NCBI RefSeq assembly: GCF_900095725.1
Contig: NZ_FMMP01000006.1
Coordinates: 1,116,001 to 1,180,000, forward strand
Length of the DNA: 64,000 nt
From: Cellulosilyticum sp. I15G10I2
Lineage (GTDB): Bacteria; Bacillota; Clostridia; Lachnospirales; Cellulosilyticaceae
Direction of reading: 5' to 3'
A model generated the notes under the pieces. The model saw nothing but the letters and a program-made list of their open reading frames with translations. It did not search any database and was not told where the DNA came from. The position numbers and the translations under genes were made by a program. Of this stretch, positions 33,539 to 43,153 are shown piece after piece; within the stretch, counting starts at the first letter, position 1, and each line of letters begins with the position of its first letter.

Positions 33539-34330
33539 CTAATCAATCAGACTTTTTGCTTTCACATAATTAAAAACAGGTCCTTCTAAACATACATAGG
33601 TTTCATCTATTTTGCAATGTCCGCATTTACCAATACCGCAGCTCATTTTCCTTTCAAAGGAGACCCAAATATTTTCTTCTAAGAACCCTTGTTTTATAAG
33701 TTCAAGGGTCATAAATTTCATCATAATCGGTGGGCCGACAACAACTGCTGTTTTTTCTTGTACATTCTTTAAATCTAATTTATGAATATGTTTTGTAATA
33801 AGCCCTGTTTCTTCTTGCCATTCGGGCGATGGCTGATCTACTGTAAGATATACCGGACAAGTCTCTTTCCACTTCTTAATCTCTTCCGTAAATAAAACAT
33901 CCTGTGGTGATTTAAAACCAATAAGTATTTCTAATTTTTTAGTTTGGTTGATATGTTCTGCAAAGTACCGGATAAGGTTTTTAACGGGTGCAAGCCCCGT
34001 TCCACCTGCAAAGATAGTTAAATCTTTTCCTTTAAAAGCATCTAGATCAAAACCATTACCATAAGGCCCTCTCATAAAAAGTACATCCCCTGGCTTTAAA
34101 CAAAATATTTCATCTGTTAAGCGACCTACTTTCCGAATAGTCATATCCATTGATTTTTCATCAAAGTCACTAATAGATATAGGTGCCTCTCCGACTCCTG
34201 GTATAGAGATCTCCATAAATTGTCCACCAATAACTTGACCTTCATAAGCAATTTTATAAGTATAGTCAATGGGTGTTTCCTGCACAATATTTAATATTTT
34301 ATAGGGTTTTGACAAGTAGGCATTATGCAT
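33539..34330 (-). CDS. asrB: Anaerobic sulfite reductase subunit B (FAD/NADH)
   Basis: 263 residues from the ATG at 34330 (GGAGGG 9 nt upstream). The open frame continues upstream into asrA, but that part is out-of-frame overlap. It is a ferredoxin-NADP reductase fold: flavin motif LFMRGPYGNGF, nucleotide-binding IFAGGTGLAPVKN, and a C-terminal 2Fe-2S motif CGIGKCGHCKIDETYVC. It passes electrons from NADH toward AsrA and AsrC. It overlaps the asrA stop by 8 nt. Confidence 0.95.
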   Translation of the reverse strand: MHNAYLSKPYKILNIVQETPIDYTYKIAYEGQVIGGQFMEISIPGVGEAPISISDFDEKSMDMTIRKVGRLTDEIFCLKPGDVLFMRGPYGNGFDLDAFKGKDLTIFAGGTGLAPVKNLIRYFAEHINQTKKLEILIGFKSPQDVLFTEEIKKWKETCPVYLTVDQPSPEWQEETGLITKHIHKLDLKNVQEKTAVVVGPPIMMKFMTLELIKQGFLEENIWVSFERKMSCGIGKCGHCKIDETYVCLEGPVFNYVKAKSLID

Positions 34331-35345
34331 GACTTTGTCCCTCCATAACAATTTGATTAAGTTTATTAATACATTTTGAGAAAGAAATATATTCGGGACA
34401 GACATCATCACATCTGCCGCAGCCTACACACATATGCATGCCAAAACGTTTGTAGAAATCATTGACTTTATGCATCGTTTTAAATCTCATCTTTTCACCA
34501 TTTTTATTGCGGAAGCTATGTCCTCCGGCCATATCTGTATACCCATCCACATGGCAGCCTGCCCATACTCTTCTTCTTTCTCCAAGTGTTCCATCATCAC
34601 TTGTTTTAACATCCTGCATGGTAAAACATGAACATGTGATACAAGAAGTATTACAGCGGCCACAAGCAATACACCTACTTGTATATTCTGTCCATATTTC
34701 ATGATTAAAAGTCTCTTGCGTCACTAAACTCACATCTGGAAGTGTTACTTTTACCTTATTTTTCTCTATAAATTCTGGTTCAAACAGCTCATCTTTTTTA
34801 CTTTTTAGGTTGTCTATTAAAAGCGCTGTATCTTTAATATGTATTAAAACCTCTGAACCTTCTCGGCGTATGGCTGCCTCGTATCGATCTGTTTTACTGG
34901 CTCCCATCGTTACACAAAAGCATGTATCAAACCCTTCTGTACATTCGATCATAATAAATTTAAGAAGTTCTCTTCTTCTTAAATAATAATAATCCTTTTC
35001 AATCCCATTTTCTAAAAAAATTTTATCTAAGCGTTCAATCCCATGGATATCGCAGGGTCTTAAAAACATAATGATGGGTTTTTTATTAATCACTGGCTCT
35101 TTAATCTGGTCACTTAAAAAATAAAACAAGGTCTCTCGAATAGGATAAAAAATCTCCTTAGGTGAATAATAGGACTTTTCTTCTAAAACCATTTCATTTG
35201 TTCTTGACACTTTACCATACCCCGTCATATCGGTATCAGAAAACATGCCCTTTCCTTTTTGCTTTATAGGTCCATATATTTCAAATTGCTCGGATAGTTT
35301 TGTTAAATATTTATCAAATTCAGTTGTGGTTAGTCTATATCCCAC
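34323..35345 (-). CDS. asrA: Anaerobic sulfite reductase subunit A (iron-sulfur electron carrier)
   Basis: 340 residues from a GTG at 35345, giving the family N-terminus GYRLTTTEFDKYL; AGGAGG lies 8 nt upstream, and two GTG codons further up sit too close to it. The C-terminal half carries two ferredoxin-type clusters, CIACGRCNTSC with CSCF and CVGCGRCDDVC. The N-terminal half includes RPCDIHGIERLD, shared with hydrogenase/HdrB-type subunits. First gene of asrABC-FNT-ric. Confidence 0.94.
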   Translation of the reverse strand: MGYRLTTTEFDKYLTKLSEQFEIYGPIKQKGKGMFSDTDMTGYGKVSRTNEMVLEEKSYYSPKEIFYPIRETLFYFLSDQIKEPVINKKPIIMFLRPCDIHGIERLDKIFLENGIEKDYYYLRRRELLKFIMIECTEGFDTCFCVTMGASKTDRYEAAIRREGSEVLIHIKDTALLIDNLKSKKDELFEPEFIEKNKVKVTLPDVSLVTQETFNHEIWTEYTSRCIACGRCNTSCITCSCFTMQDVKTSDDGTLGERRRVWAGCHVDGYTDMAGGHSFRNKNGEKMRFKTMHKVNDFYKRFGMHMCVGCGRCDDVCPEYISFSKCINKLNQIVMEGQSHA

Positions 35346-35455
35346 CACGCACACCTCCTAAAAATATGTTTTTATGTGTTATAGTCTAACCGAGATAAAC
35401 ACTACAGTCTGTAACTATGGGTACGTATTTATATGAAATATAAACCTTTTCAAAC

Positions 35456-35504
35456 AAAAAGCGTAGTGATATGCCTTGATCTATGCACATTACTACGCTT
35501 TTTT
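35456..35504 (-). terminator. Terminator of the GGDEF-EAL gene
   Basis: AAAAAGCGTAGT pairs exactly with ACTACGCTTTTT, extended by ATATGC/GCACAT with mismatches, across a short loop. T/A runs occur on both sides, so it may also work on the plus strand. It lies 16 nt after the stop codon. Confidence 0.85.
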
Positions 35505-35519
35505 ATATGTAAAATAGTT

Positions 35520-38381
35520 TTAAAAGTTTTTCAAAAATACTTCGGCTTCTCTAGCCGGCAGTGGCTTGCTGAAAAAATAACCTTGTACCTTATCACAATC
35601 TTTTAGTTTTAAGAGCTTTAACTGACTTTCATTCTCTACGCCTTCGGCTATAACTTCTAATGCCATCTGATGGGCAAGCTGAATAATACCATGTACAATG
35701 GCTTGTTCTTTTAGGTTAAGACAAATACCATCGATAAAAGACTTATCCATCTTTAAAGTATTGATAGGCAGTTGCCTTAAATAATTAAAAGATGAGTAGC
35801 CTGTCCCAAAATCATCAAGTGCAATTTTAATCCCTATTGCTTTTAGCTTTTCTAAAATTTCGATGTTTTTTTCTAAGGATTTCATTAAAACAGATTCCGT
35901 AATTTCAATCTCTAAAAACTCTGGTTTCAGCTGTGTTTGTTCCAACACCTCCATAATCAGTTCAACAAAATTATGTTGCTCAAATTGCACATTTGATATA
36001 TTTACTGATATCGAGTCAAATTGGTATCCCTTATCTCTCCATTCTTTGTTTTTTAAACAAGCGTGCTTTAAACACCATAGACCAAGCTCTTTGATAAGAC
36101 CACTCTCTTCAGCAATAGGAATAAACTCTCCAGGTGATATAAAGCCCATTTCTTTTGAATTTAGCCTTAGAAGTGCTTCAAATCCAGTAATTTTATGCCC
36201 TTTAACATCAATCTGTGGCTGATAATAAATTTCAAAGCCATCTTCTATAAGGGCTTGTCTTAAGATAGCCTCTATTTTAATTTTTCGCTCTAATCCCTCT
36301 TGCATTTCCTGATTAAAAAACAAAAATGTATTTTTACCTAAGAATTTGGCTGTATACATAGCGACATCTGCATTTTTTAAAAGATGGCTTGTATGTTCCC
36401 CATCCTTTGGGTAAACAGAAATCCCGAGACTTGCTGTCATATAAGTAAGTTTATCATTTATTATTAGTGGATTTTCAAAAATGCTAAGTATTCTTTTTGC
36501 GAAATCTCTTATTTGGTTTTCGCTATCTGCCTGGGGATAGAGCACAAGAAATTCGTCGCCTCCAAACCTACATACAGTATTATTTCCCTTAACAGTCACT
36601 TTTAATTTTTCTGCTATACATTCTAGCAGTTTGTCTCCATGGTCGTGTCCTAATGTGTCATTTACATTTTTAAAATTATCAAGGTCTATTAACATAATAG
36701 CTCCTATTAAACCTTCTTTTTTAGATCTTTCAAGTTCTTTTTCAAGTTTTTTCATAAATAAAATTCTATTAGGTAGACTGGTTAGGGTATCATGATATGC
36801 CATATGTTTTATTTCGTTTTCTATAGCTTTTCTCTCAGAAATATCTGTCATAGATCCTGCTATCTTAATCATTTTACCTTTTGCATTATGTAGGGCCTTA
36901 CCTCTTATGAGTAACCATTTAAATTGTTCTTCACCTAATTGTATTCTAAACTCACTTTTATAAAACAGTGTGTGACCGTCAAGATGATCTTTTATATCCT
37001 TAATTACCATTTTAACATCTTCTTTGTGAATAAACCGGATAAAATTTCTAATAGATATTTTTCTAATAGGCAAATCTCCTACAATGTCATGCCATTTATT
37101 TGAAACATGAAGGGATTTTGTTTCATTATCCCACTCCCAAATAATATCATTAACGCCCTCTAAGGCTAATTTATATTTTTCTTCGCTTTTTCTTAAATGC
37201 TCCTCACTGTCTTGAAGTTCTTCATATTGTGAACGTAATTCTTCCTCTGTGGCGCTGAGCTGATCATACACAGCAGCTAGTTCATGGTAACTTAAATTTA
37301 GTTGGCTTAACATATTATTAAAATTAGTTGAAAGCTTACCAAATTCATTATGTGATTTGAAGTTACACTTTGAGTTTAAATCCCCGTTTCCTGCTTTATC
37401 CATAGCTTCTATTAACTGATCCACTGGTTCTGTAATAGATTTTGAAAATTCTATACTAGCAATGATTGATAGATTAATAAACCCTAAAGTAGCTACTAAA
37501 ATAAGTATGAGCGCTATGCGCGCCGGTTCATTCATCTCCGTTTTATCTTGTGCAAAAACAATAAGCCAGTTGATTTGAGGGATCACGCTATAGGCCATAT
37601 ATTTTTGCTTCCCTTGGTAAATATATTGGCCTTCTCCGGATAATACAACTTCTTGATTTTTAATCTTTTTTACAATCTCCTGAATTGTAGTATTTTCTAT
37701 GTATGTCCCAACTCTCTTTGCATCTGGATGGGCAACTAGAATCCCCTCTGCATCTACAATATAGGCATAACCTTGGTTTTCCATTTTTACATTAGTAATT
37801 TTATTCTTAAAATAATCTAATTTAATAATATGTCCAATCACACCAACAATTTCTTGATGATCGTTTTTAACAGGCGCAGTCATCACAATTACTTTTTCGT
37901 CATTTTGATCATCTCGAAGTGCATTACTTACTGCCGTTTTATCGTTTAAAGCATCAATAAAATATTGATTATCCTGTATATTCCTATTTAAAGCATCATG
38001 TTTTCCGCTAAGTATAATTTCACCTTTGTAATTTGCAACAAATATATTATCAAGTTCAGATGACTCTTCTAAAATATCTTCTAATACACGATTAGGTTCT
38101 TCTCTTAAGGCCCACTCCGTAGAGCTAAGCTTGTTATGATGCTCCAATATCAAAACATCAATAATTTCATCAATTTTTGCTGTAAGCTGAAGTTCTTTAG
38201 TATGTGCGTTAATAATATTAATTAAATTTTCACTCTGAATCTCAGAAATATTTCTAATTCTATTTTTATTTACAGTTATTAATGCACTTGATGTATAGGT
38301 ATAAACAATAATACTTAAAATGATAAGTGGAATCGAAACTAACGCTATCATTGTGAACGGAATCTTTTTTCTTAATAACAT
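35520..38381 (-). CDS. Membrane Cache-HAMP-PAS-GGDEF-EAL protein (c-di-GMP turnover)
   Basis: 953 residues. A membrane helix (about 10-32), a large extracellular dCache sensor domain (about 35-285), a second helix, HAMP and a coiled coil (EEELRSQYEELQDSEEHLRK) are followed by a PAS/PAC domain (about 400-525), GGDEF (RFGGDEFLVLYP near residue 607) and EAL (GFEALLRL near 734). Both catalytic motifs are intact, and the EAL domain also keeps DDFGTGYSSF and NTLKMDKSFID, so both synthesis and hydrolysis of c-di-GMP are possible. The PAS may bind a small ligand. The gene stands alone with its own terminator. Start with AGGGGAGGG. Confidence 0.93.
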   Translation of the reverse strand: MLLRKKIPFTMIALVSIPLIILSIIVYTYTSSALITVNKNRIRNISEIQSENLINIINAHTKELQLTAKIDEIIDVLILEHHNKLSSTEWALREEPNRVLEDILEESSELDNIFVANYKGEIILSGKHDALNRNIQDNQYFIDALNDKTAVSNALRDDQNDEKVIVMTAPVKNDHQEIVGVIGHIIKLDYFKNKITNVKMENQGYAYIVDAEGILVAHPDAKRVGTYIENTTIQEIVKKIKNQEVVLSGEGQYIYQGKQKYMAYSVIPQINWLIVFAQDKTEMNEPARIALILILVATLGFINLSIIASIEFSKSITEPVDQLIEAMDKAGNGDLNSKCNFKSHNEFGKLSTNFNNMLSQLNLSYHELAAVYDQLSATEEELRSQYEELQDSEEHLRKSEEKYKLALEGVNDIIWEWDNETKSLHVSNKWHDIVGDLPIRKISIRNFIRFIHKEDVKMVIKDIKDHLDGHTLFYKSEFRIQLGEEQFKWLLIRGKALHNAKGKMIKIAGSMTDISERKAIENEIKHMAYHDTLTSLPNRILFMKKLEKELERSKKEGLIGAIMLIDLDNFKNVNDTLGHDHGDKLLECIAEKLKVTVKGNNTVCRFGGDEFLVLYPQADSENQIRDFAKRILSIFENPLIINDKLTYMTASLGISVYPKDGEHTSHLLKNADVAMYTAKFLGKNTFLFFNQEMQEGLERKIKIEAILRQALIEDGFEIYYQPQIDVKGHKITGFEALLRLNSKEMGFISPGEFIPIAEESGLIKELGLWCLKHACLKNKEWRDKGYQFDSISVNISNVQFEQHNFVELIMEVLEQTQLKPEFLEIEITESVLMKSLEKNIEILEKLKAIGIKIALDDFGTGYSSFNYLRQLPINTLKMDKSFIDGICLNLKEQAIVHGIIQLAHQMALEVIAEGVENESQLKLLKLKDCDKVQGYFFSKPLPAREAEVFLKNF

Positions 38382-38559
38382 ATACCCTCCCCTTTCTTTA
38401 ACCTTATTGATCTAGTCATTTCTACTTAAAACATTGATGATAGTTCAATTATAATCTTTGTTCCCATAATTTTCTATAAATTCATCAAAATATTTTAATA
38501 TTCCTCTCTTTTCATCTGATTTCGCTATTTGCAATCTTTTTGGTTTATCAAATAACTTT

Positions 38560-38593
38560 AAAAGCCGGCAAATTAGAATTCTTACCGGCTTTT
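38560..38593 (-). terminator. Terminator of the hydrogenase operon
   Basis: AAAAGCCGG pairs exactly with CCGGCTTTT across a 16-nt loop, with an A/T tract following on the minus strand. It begins 16 nt after the hydrogenase large-subunit stop. Nothing further was recognised between it and the GGDEF-EAL gene except AT-rich DNA that must hold that gene's promoter. Confidence 0.8.
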
Positions 38594-38608
38594 AAGTGTT
38601 TGATAGTT

Positions 38609-40360
38609 CTATATTCTTTCTCTTTCCTCATAATGTGTATGCAGTAACTCGTGAGCAAGTTTACCAAATGGCTCACCTAAATATTCTTTATACAGTTCAA
38701 GAATTTCAGTATTTTCATGAGACTTCCTTATCTTTTTATTTCTATCTTCCTCATAAATAGCTTCCTGTCGTTTTTTTATAATTTCATCATTGCCATGGTG
38801 GTAAGGCTGTCCCCCTCCTGCGATACATCCCCCCGGGCAGGCCATAATCTCTATCGCATGGTACTTTGATTTTCCTTCTCTGATACTTTCTAAAAGTGTA
38901 CGCGCATTGCCAAGCCCATGGGCAATCCCTATATTAAGATTACTGTCTCCTACTTTAACAGTTGCTTCACGTATGCCTTCAAGGCCTCTAAGCTGATCAA
39001 ATTCAACATGCTTTAATTCTTCTCCTGTCATCCATTCATAGGCTGTACGCAGCGCTGCTTCTATAACGCCGCCTGTTGTTCCAAATATAACTGATGCACC
39101 TGTTGTCTCTCCCAGGGGTTTATCGTATTCACTCTCAGGAAGATTTGGAAAATCCAGACCCGCTTCTTTAATCATTTTTCCAAGCTCACGGGTGGTAACA
39201 ACTATATCCACATTATCATGCGCATCTTTTGTAAGCTCTGGACGTTTAGCCTCAGCTTTTTTTGCGATACACGGCATAATAGAAACAACTACAATATTAT
39301 TAGGATCTATATTATTCTTTTTGGCATAATAAGTCTTAGCGATTGTTCCAAACATAATATGGGGCGACTTGCACGTGGAAGGTATTTCAAGTAACTCCGG
39401 AAATTGATGCTCTATGAATTTGACCCAAGCTGGGCAGCAGCTGGTGAGTATTGGTAATGTTTTGTTATTTTTAATACGATAAATGAGTTCTGCTGCTTCT
39501 TCCATAACGGTAAGATCTGCCCCAAAGTCAGTATCAAAAACAGCATCAAATCCCATCCGTTTTAAAGCTGTAACCATTTTACCTGTTACAATGGTTCCTG
39601 CATCCATACCGAAGAGTTCACCTAATGCAACACGAATAGCAGGAGCAGTTTGTACAATAACATGTTTATCAGGATCATTAATTGCCTCCCAAACCTTTTC
39701 CATGTGATAAACTTCTGTAAGTGCTGCCGTAGGGCATACTTGCACACATTGTCCGCAGTAAGTACATGAAGACTCCACCATAGGTATATTGCCAAAAGGT
39801 CCTACAAAAGCTTCAAAACCGCGGCCAATCCCAGATAATATGCCACAGGTCTGCACTTCATTACAAGCCGTTTCACACCGCCTGCAATAAATACATTTAT
39901 TTGAATCCTTTACGATAGCCCCGCTGGATAAGTCCTTAGGATAGTCCATCCTATCTCCTTCCCACCGAATCTCTCTTACATTGAGTTCTGCCGCTAGGGC
40001 CTGTAGTTCACACTCGAGATTTTTGGGACAAGTGAAACACTCATTAGGATGATTGGATAAGAGGAGTTCTACAGCCATCCTGCGGGCGGTGATTGCACGG
40101 ATTGTATTGGTTTGCACCTCTAGTCCTTCCGAAACTTTTGTAACACATGCCGGTACAAGTGTATTTCTTCCTTGTGCTTCAACCATACATACTCTGCATG
40201 AAGCAGTCTGATTAATCATTTTAAAATCGTGTAGGTCTAAATGGCATAAAGTAGGAATATGCACACCGGCCTCATGAGCTGCTTCCAAAATAGTTATACC
40301 TTCAGGTACCATAAGTTCTTGATCATTAATTATAACTTTTATTTTTTTATTATCAGACAA
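38609..40360 (-). CDS. hndD: [FeFe]-hydrogenase catalytic subunit (HndD/HydA type)
   Basis: 583 residues. In order: a 2Fe-2S domain (CHLDLHDF...SCRVC), a His-Cys3 4Fe-4S motif (HPNECFTCPKNLEC), two ferredoxin clusters (CIYCRRCETAC and CTYCGQCVQVC), then the H-cluster domain with L1 TSCCPAWVKF, L2 MPCIAKKAEA and L3 MACPGGCIAGGGQP. A small-subunit-like tail ends the protein. It makes or takes up H2, with NAD(P)H and perhaps ferredoxin through the other subunits. It starts with TTG, 8 nt after GGAGG. Last gene of hndABCD. Confidence 0.95.
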   Translation of the reverse strand: MSDNKKIKVIINDQELMVPEGITILEAAHEAGVHIPTLCHLDLHDFKMINQTASCRVCMVEAQGRNTLVPACVTKVSEGLEVQTNTIRAITARRMAVELLLSNHPNECFTCPKNLECELQALAAELNVREIRWEGDRMDYPKDLSSGAIVKDSNKCIYCRRCETACNEVQTCGILSGIGRGFEAFVGPFGNIPMVESSCTYCGQCVQVCPTAALTEVYHMEKVWEAINDPDKHVIVQTAPAIRVALGELFGMDAGTIVTGKMVTALKRMGFDAVFDTDFGADLTVMEEAAELIYRIKNNKTLPILTSCCPAWVKFIEHQFPELLEIPSTCKSPHIMFGTIAKTYYAKKNNIDPNNIVVVSIMPCIAKKAEAKRPELTKDAHDNVDIVVTTRELGKMIKEAGLDFPNLPESEYDKPLGETTGASVIFGTTGGVIEAALRTAYEWMTGEELKHVEFDQLRGLEGIREATVKVGDSNLNIGIAHGLGNARTLLESIREGKSKYHAIEIMACPGGCIAGGGQPYHHGNDEIIKKRQEAIYEEDRNKKIRKSHENTEILELYKEYLGEPFGKLAHELLHTHYEERERI

Positions 40361-40375
40361 AGTTTCTGCCTCCTT

Positions 40376-42022
40376 TTAGGATTTAATCCCTATTTTATTT
40401 TTTGGAACATATTTTCCTTCGCCTTGGGGGCTATCGACATCTTTTACGAGCTCAATATATTCATTCCAAAAATGTTTCATTGTACTAATAACTGGATTAG
40501 GAGCAGTTTGTCCAAGACCACAAAGCGAGCCGTCTTTTATCATATAAGCTAATTGTTTTAATGCGTCTAAATCAGCCATAGTTCCTTTCCTGCTTGTAAT
40601 TTTATTTAAGAGTTCATACATTCTTTTTGTCCCAATACGGCATGGTGTACATCTTCCACAAGATTCATCCATTGTAAATTCTAGATAAAACTTGGCTATA
40701 TTCACCATATTATCTGTCTCATCCATTACAATCATACCACCTGAACCCATCATAGAACCTACCTCAAGAAGACTATTGTAATCAATTTGGGTATCTAAAT
40801 CTTTTTCTGTCAGCACACCGCCCGAGGGCCCTCCGGTCTGTATCGCTTTGAACTTACGTCCACCTGGTATGCCGCCGCCAATATTATAAATGATTTCTCG
40901 CAAAGTTACTCCCATGGGTACTTCAACAAGGCCTACATTATTGATCTTTCCTGCCAGTGCAAATACCTTTGTACCTTTGCTATTTTCAGTACCAATTGAT
41001 GCAAACCATTCTGCCCCCCTTGTAATAATTACAGGAATATTTGCAAATGTTTCAACGTTATTGACACAGGTTGGATGTCCCCAGTAACCTTCTTCTGCAG
41101 GATAAGGCGGTTTATAATTTGGCTCACCTCTTTTTCCTTCACATGAATTAATAAGGGCAGTTTCTTCACCACACACAAAAGCGCCTGCGCCATACTTGAT
41201 CGCTATATCAAAACTAAAATCTGTTCCAAAAATGTTTTTACCTAATAATCCCGTCTCTCTGGCTTGTTTTAAAGCAGTATTAAGTCTTGATATCGCAAGG
41301 GGGTATTCTGCACGAATGTAAATAATGCCTTTATCAGCGCCAATAGCGTACCCGCCAATGGCCATGGCCTCGAGTACACTATGGGGATCCCCTTCTAATA
41401 TGCTTCTGTCCATAAACGCCCCTGGGTCACCTTCATCTGCATTGCATATAATAAACTTCACTTCACTGTCTTGCTTTTTTGTAATCTCCCATTTTATACC
41501 GGTCGGAAATCCTCCGCCCCCGCGGCCACGAAGACCTGATTTTTTGATCTCTTCAACCACTTTGTCCCTGGTCATTTGTGTCAATGCCTTACCTAGCGCT
41601 TCATATCCTCCAGCAGCTATGTATTCATAGATATCCTCTGGATTAACAAAACCACAATTTCTTAAGGCAACACGCAGCTGCTTCTTATAAAACTGCATAT
41701 CCTCTTGCCGACTGACAGGCTTATTTTCTTCTGGGTCTTTATACAAAAGCCTTTCTACTGTTCTTCCTTTAATGATGTGCTCATCTACAATTTCTTTAAC
41801 ATCTTTCGCACCTACCCTTACGTAAAAAACATTATCAGGCTCTATCTTTACAATGGGGCCTTGTTCACAAAAACCAAAACACCCAGTTTTTACAACATGT
41901 ACTTCTTTTTCATAGCCACGTGCTTTGATAATGAGCTGTAAGTTTTTTATGACTTTCTCACTGTCACTTGCAATGCAGCCTGTCCCACCACACACCAGAA
42001 TATTCATTCTTGCATTTTCCAT
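40376..42022 (-). CDS. hndC: Hydrogenase NuoF-like flavin subunit (HndC/HydB type)
   Basis: 548 residues. A thioredoxin-like 2Fe-2S domain at the N-terminus (CGGTGC and CFGFCEQGP) is followed by the NuoF core: FMN/NADH-binding GRGGGGFPTGIKWE and CNADEGDPGAFMDR, GEETALINSCEG, and the 4Fe-4S motif SCGRCTPCRIGT. It binds NAD(P)H and FMN and distributes electrons within the complex. No C-terminal 2x4Fe-4S extension as found in some HydB proteins. Start with GGAGGCTAATGGAAAT. Confidence 0.95.
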   Translation of the reverse strand: MENARMNILVCGGTGCIASDSEKVIKNLQLIIKARGYEKEVHVVKTGCFGFCEQGPIVKIEPDNVFYVRVGAKDVKEIVDEHIIKGRTVERLLYKDPEENKPVSRQEDMQFYKKQLRVALRNCGFVNPEDIYEYIAAGGYEALGKALTQMTRDKVVEEIKKSGLRGRGGGGFPTGIKWEITKKQDSEVKFIICNADEGDPGAFMDRSILEGDPHSVLEAMAIGGYAIGADKGIIYIRAEYPLAISRLNTALKQARETGLLGKNIFGTDFSFDIAIKYGAGAFVCGEETALINSCEGKRGEPNYKPPYPAEEGYWGHPTCVNNVETFANIPVIITRGAEWFASIGTENSKGTKVFALAGKINNVGLVEVPMGVTLREIIYNIGGGIPGGRKFKAIQTGGPSGGVLTEKDLDTQIDYNSLLEVGSMMGSGGMIVMDETDNMVNIAKFYLEFTMDESCGRCTPCRIGTKRMYELLNKITSRKGTMADLDALKQLAYMIKDGSLCGLGQTAPNPVISTMKHFWNEYIELVKDVDSPQGEGKYVPKNKIGIKS

Positions 42023-42072
42023 ATTTCCATTAGCCTCCTTTAAATCCTCTTTAATACTGACGCGAGGTTTGA

Positions 42073-42465
42073 CTACATACTTTCAAAATGAGTACTCAGA
42101 ATAAACCTTTCTACTGGCTGTCCGCCTTTTATATGCTTTTCAATCAGCTCATGCACATTTTCTTTTTTCATATTGCCATAAATGATAGGTTTTTGACCTT
42201 TTATATTCACTTGAACAGTAGGCTCTGAATGACAATAGCCAATGCATCCTACAGGAATTACCTTGATATCATCTCGATTTTCTTTAGCCAGCTCGTCTAT
42301 AATTGCATTCAGCGTTTCTCTTGAACCTGATGAGATCCCACAAGTAGCCATCCCAATAAGAATCTCTGTCTGGTCTAAAACTTCTTCTGTCTTACTCCTT
42401 AATCTTACTCTGTCCTTGTATTCTTCTTTAATTTGCTTTAATTCTTCTAATGATTTAATTTTCAT
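42073..42465 (-). CDS. hndB: Thioredoxin-like 2Fe-2S subunit of the hydrogenase (HndB type)
   Basis: 130 residues. MATCGISSGSRET and VGCIGYCHSEP supply the cysteines of a thioredoxin-like 2Fe-2S fold; the spacing is looser than in NuoE. The N-terminus (about 1-30) is a charged helix. In Desulfovibrio Hnd this subunit sits between NuoE- and NuoF-like proteins, exactly as here. Start with TAGGAG 8 nt before the ATG. Confidence 0.88.
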   Translation of the reverse strand: MKIKSLEELKQIKEEYKDRVRLRSKTEEVLDQTEILIGMATCGISSGSRETLNAIIDELAKENRDDIKVIPVGCIGYCHSEPTVQVNIKGQKPIIYGNMKKENVHELIEKHIKGGQPVERFILSTHFESM

Positions 42466-42500
42466 AAGCTTAACTCCTAACTTTTGGTAACTTCAAAAAT

Positions 42501-43013
42501 TTATTTACGGTATTGATTGATAATATCATCCAGATCTTCTTCTTTAACCCTGCCAAATATCTTATCATCAACCATAACAACAGGTGCAAGTCCACAGGCG
42601 CCTATACATCTCACATCCTTTAAAGTAAAAAGACCATCTTTTGTTACTTCATTAGATTCAATGCCAAGCTTTTCCTTAAGGCGCTCTAAAATTTTATCTG
42701 CACCTCTTACATAACAGGCGGTACCCATGCAGCAGCTTATCGTGTGTTTACCGCCTGGTTTCGTTGTAAAATAGGAGTAGAAACTGACAACACCATAAAC
42801 TTCTGCTCCTGGAATACCTAATTTTCTTGCTACAAACAACTGAACATCCCTTGGAAGATAGCCAAATATATTTTGAGCTTTATGGAGTATTTCTATTAAC
42901 GCTCCCTTTGTGGTTTCAAGCCCTTCAATAAATTCTTCAAGCGCATCAAATTTTTCTTTTGGAAGTTCCTCATTTGCTGGCTTTGTGACACTTATTGTTT
43001 GAGGTTTAGTCAT
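42501..43013 (-). CDS. hndA: Hydrogenase NuoE-like 2Fe-2S subunit (HndA/HydC type)
   Basis: 170 residues from the ATG at 43013. A helical N-terminal part (LIEILHKAQNIFGYLPRDV) is followed by VYGVVSFYSYF and the 2Fe-2S ligands CCMGTACYVRGA and CIGACGLAPV. The ribosome-binding site is weak (AAGATGTGAAA). First gene of the hnd operon. A TATAAT lies about 28 nt upstream of the ATG, and a TTG-started extension into the promoter is unlikely. Confidence 0.93.
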   Translation of the reverse strand: MTKPQTISVTKPANEELPKEKFDALEEFIEGLETTKGALIEILHKAQNIFGYLPRDVQLFVARKLGIPGAEVYGVVSFYSYFTTKPGGKHTISCCMGTACYVRGADKILERLKEKLGIESNEVTKDGLFTLKDVRCIGACGLAPVVMVDDKIFGRVKEEDLDDIINQYRK

Positions 43014-43040
43014 ATTTTTCACATCTTTTCTGTTTATAAT

Positions 43041-43046
43041 ATTATA
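43041..43046 (-). promoter_or_regulatory. Likely -10 box of the hnd operon
   Basis: TATAAT on the minus strand lies 28 nt before the hndA ATG. The best -35 (TTTTGG at 17 bp) is poor, so an activator or a different -35 spacing may be involved. Between it and the terminator at 43112 lies only AT-rich DNA. Confidence 0.4.
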
Positions 43047-43111
43047 TCCAATTACATTATTACCCAAAATACTCGTTTTAATGAGTAATATACATTATTA
43101 TTTTAAAACAC

Positions 43112-43140
43112 AAAAAAGCCTTAGAATAATTCCAAGGCTT
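43112..43140 (-). terminator. Terminator of the gnd-zwf-cyclase operon
   Basis: AAGCCTTGGAA and TTCTAAGGCTT pair with one mismatch across a short loop and are followed on the minus strand by TTTTTG. It separates this operon from the hydrogenase operon. Confidence 0.8.
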
Positions 43141-43153
43141 AAAGTAGCTGTAT

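Noticed and set aside
35355-35455. Promoter or FNR/Rex-type operator upstream of asrA
   Set aside because: A TATAAC is present, but no paired -35 or clear palindrome was found, so no feature is reported.
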